A stretch of 64,000 nucleotides of DNA from Phyto melanocephala (Eukaryota > Arthropoda > Insecta > Diptera > Rhinophoridae), in contig OW799237.1 in NCBI GenBank assembly GCA_941918925.1, positions 112,448,515 through 112,512,514 on the forward strand, read 5' to 3'. The notes beneath the pieces were generated by a model that worked only from the letters and a program-made list of their open reading frames with translations, did no database searches and was not told the DNA's origin. Made by a program: the position numbers and the translations under genes. Below, one piece after another: positions 61,707-64,000 of the stretch (position 1 is its first letter; the number at the start of each line of letters is the position of its first letter).

Positions 61707-62250
61707 TTTAGTTTTTTAAGTACGTTTCCGTTAATATAAATTTTATAGAAAAAATAACCAAATTATATTTGGTTTTTTTTTTAATTATTTTTCTAAACTA
61801 TACGTAAAATTCTGCGCTAAATTTCAATTTGGTCTGTCACTTTTTAGCAGCAGCAAAACCAGAGCAACACCACTAAAAGAGAACACTTTTTTACTATTTT
61901 TATTTTTTTCTTAACACTTTAATTGCAACAATTTAATAACAAATATATATTTATTCTTTTATTTAAATCGCAACTGTTAAAGTTGCCTATTTTTTTGTAA
62001 GAAATTTTATATTTGTATATAGATATTTTTAATTCGAATTGGACTTTTTCTTTTTTGGTATAATATAATGCAGAAAACAAAGTTGACTGTTTAAAAATCA
62101 GCGTCTAGTCGCCACTAACGCCGATTCTATTAACCCAAATAAGTGTTACCAAAATCAAGTTTTATTTTAGTAGCCTTAAAAGAAAAATATAATGAAGAAA
62201 TTAGAAATAGTCTAAATGATGATAAAAATGAACAAATTATAACAATTTTT
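61707..62250 (-). promoter_or_regulatory. CanB2: CanB2 5' UTR and presumed promoter region
   Basis: Sequence directly upstream of the isolated start codon. A locally less AT-rich patch at 61825-61885 (AGCAGCAGCAAAACCAGAGC on the plus strand) may mark the 5' UTR or start site. No TATA box or initiator was assigned. Confidence 0.3.
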
Positions 62251-63956
62251 ATTAATTAATTTACTAAATTTTTTGGGATATTCTCCCATAATTTTTCAAT
62301 TATATTTATTTGGTTGTTGGGTTTAAGCTGGTTTATATGCATTTCACTGGTGCTTATGCCAGATCATCAGTAAACCTTTACCCAAATTCTTGAAAAAGTT
62401 TAAAATTTTTATAAGTTATATTTTTAAATTCTCATTAACAAAATGTGAATTCAAAAATAAAACAAAAAACCATAAAAAACTTTTTCAAAAACCCAACCAA
62501 CAATTTTTTTAATTTTGAATTTATTTTATTTTTCTAATCCCTTTAACATTTGGCTAACCGTTGGTTAACACGAAATGCTTATAAGGGCAACCGAAAAATA
62601 AAATCTTCTATAAGTTAATTTACTAAATTTTTTGGGATATTCTCCCATAATTTTTCAATTATATTTATTTGGTTGTTGGGTTTAAGCTGGTTTATATGCA
62701 TTTCACTGGTGCTTATGCCAGATCATCAGTAAACCTTTACCCAAATTCTTGAAAAAGTTTAAAATTTTTATAAGTTATATTTTTAAATTCTCATTAACAA
62801 AATGAGAATTCAAAAATAAAACAAAAAACCATAAAAAACTTTTTCAAAAACCCAACCAACAATTTTTTTAATTTTGAATTTATTTTATTTTTCTAATCCC
62901 TTTAACATTTGGCTAACCGTTGGTTAACACGAAATGCTTATAAGGGCAACCGAAAAGTAAAATCTTCTATAAGTTAATTTACTAAATTTTTTGGGATATT
63001 CTCCCATAATTTTTCAATTATATTTATTTGGTTGTTGGGTTTAAGCTGGTTTATATGCATTTCACTGGTGCTTATGCCAGATCATCAGTAAACCTTTACC
63101 CAAATTCTTGAAAAAGTTTAAAATTTTTATAAGTTATATTTTTAAATTCTCATTAACAAAATGAGAATTCAAAAATAAAACAAAAAACCATAAAAAACTT
63201 TTTCAAAAACCCAACCAACAATTTTTTTAATTTTGAATTTATTTTATACTAAATTTATTCCCAAAAAATTTAGTAAATTAACTTATAGAAGATTTTATTT
63301 TTCGGTTGCCCTTATAAGCATTTCGTGTTAACCAACGGTTAGCCAAATGTTAAAGGGATTAGAAAAATAAAATAAATTCAAAATTAAAAAAATTGTTGGT
63401 TGGGTTTTTGAAAAAGTTTTTTATGGTTTTTTGTTTTATTTTTGAATTCTCATTTTGTTAATGAGAATTTAAAAATATAACTTATAAAAATTTTAAACTT
63501 TTTCAAGAATTTGGGTAAAGGTTTACTGATGATCTGGCATAAGCACCAGTGAAATGCATATAAACCAGCTTAAACCCAACAACCAAATAAATATAATTGA
63601 AAAATTATGGGAGAATATCCCAAAAAATTTAGTAAATTAACTTATAGAAGATTTTATTTTTCGGTTGCCCTTATAAGCATTTCGTGTTAACCAACGGTTA
63701 GCCAAATGTTAAAGGGATTAGAAAAATAAAATAAATTCAAAATTAAAAAAATTGTTGGTTGGGTTTTTGAAAAAGTTTTTTATGGTTTTTTGTTTTATTT
63801 TTGAATTCTCATTTTGTTAATGAGAATTTAAAAATATAACTTATAAAAATATTAAACTTTTTCAAGAATTTGGGTAAAGGTTTACTGATGATCTGGCATA
63901 AGCACCAGTGAAATGCATATAAACCAGCTTAAACCCAACAACCAAATAAATATAAT
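62251..63956. repeat. 359-bp repeat array, three direct then two inverted units
   Basis: TTACTAAATTTTTTGGGATA starts units at 62261, 62620 and 62979 (spacing 359). The third unit breaks at about 63246. After a short junction, the same unit runs in reverse, with TTTAGTAA landmarks at 63269 and 63628 (again 359 apart). Units differ by only a few substitutions. No coding capacity. Confidence 0.9.
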
Positions 63957-64000
63957 TTTTATTAATATTATATTATAATTTGGATTAATTATTCAGTTAT

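Noticed and set aside
62251..63956. CRISPR-like array
   Set aside because: The unit is 359 bp, contiguous and partly inverted, in a eukaryotic genome; there are no short direct repeats with unique spacers.

Overview
This window is AT-rich nuclear DNA from a higher fly. The basis is intron-rich genes with short conserved exons, a calcineurin B subunit of exactly 170 residues with insect-type sequence, and a dense load of dipteran-type transposons. From memory, Drosophila keeps the same two anchor genes, mus205 (Rev3) and CanB2, together at cytological 43E, so this is probably a syntenic block. The large, transposon-filled introns suggest a calyptrate such as a blowfly; that placement is inference.

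Layout. 1-6006: the last exon of an unrecognised plus-strand gene, preceded by intron-like DNA holding a mini-me/INE-1-like repeat, a mariner relic, a small inverted-repeat element and a Helitron. 10388-24218: a complete 17-exon minus-strand gene for the catalytic subunit of DNA polymerase zeta; every splice phase closes and gives about 2359 residues. Its introns hold LINE relics, a Helitron and a MITE. 24589-26108: two inverted copies of one hAT-type element, each with its own 8-bp target duplication. 26182-27109: a broken mariner. 27244-30366: a four-exon minus-strand HARBI1-like gene with an open frame but a lost catalytic glutamate; a Helitron sits in its last intron. 31179-35570: MITEs, mariner relics, a P-like MITE, a perfect hairpin and a Helitron. 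38535-61706: calcineurin B on the minus strand in four coding exons. The start codon is alone on the far side of a 15.4-kb intron that holds nested repeats, a hAT element, a Helitron, a gypsy-like relic, a MULE and a P-like MITE. 62251-63956: a 359-bp unit in three direct and then two inverted copies, just upstream of calcineurin B.

The host genes do not form a pathway. Polymerase zeta does translesion DNA synthesis, calcineurin B regulates a calcium-dependent phosphatase, and the HARBI1-like protein is either a decayed transposase or a candidate domesticated one. Most of the rest is transposon sediment. Many elements still have readable target-site duplications, so their boundaries can be given to the base. 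No tRNA, rRNA or CRISPR array was seen.
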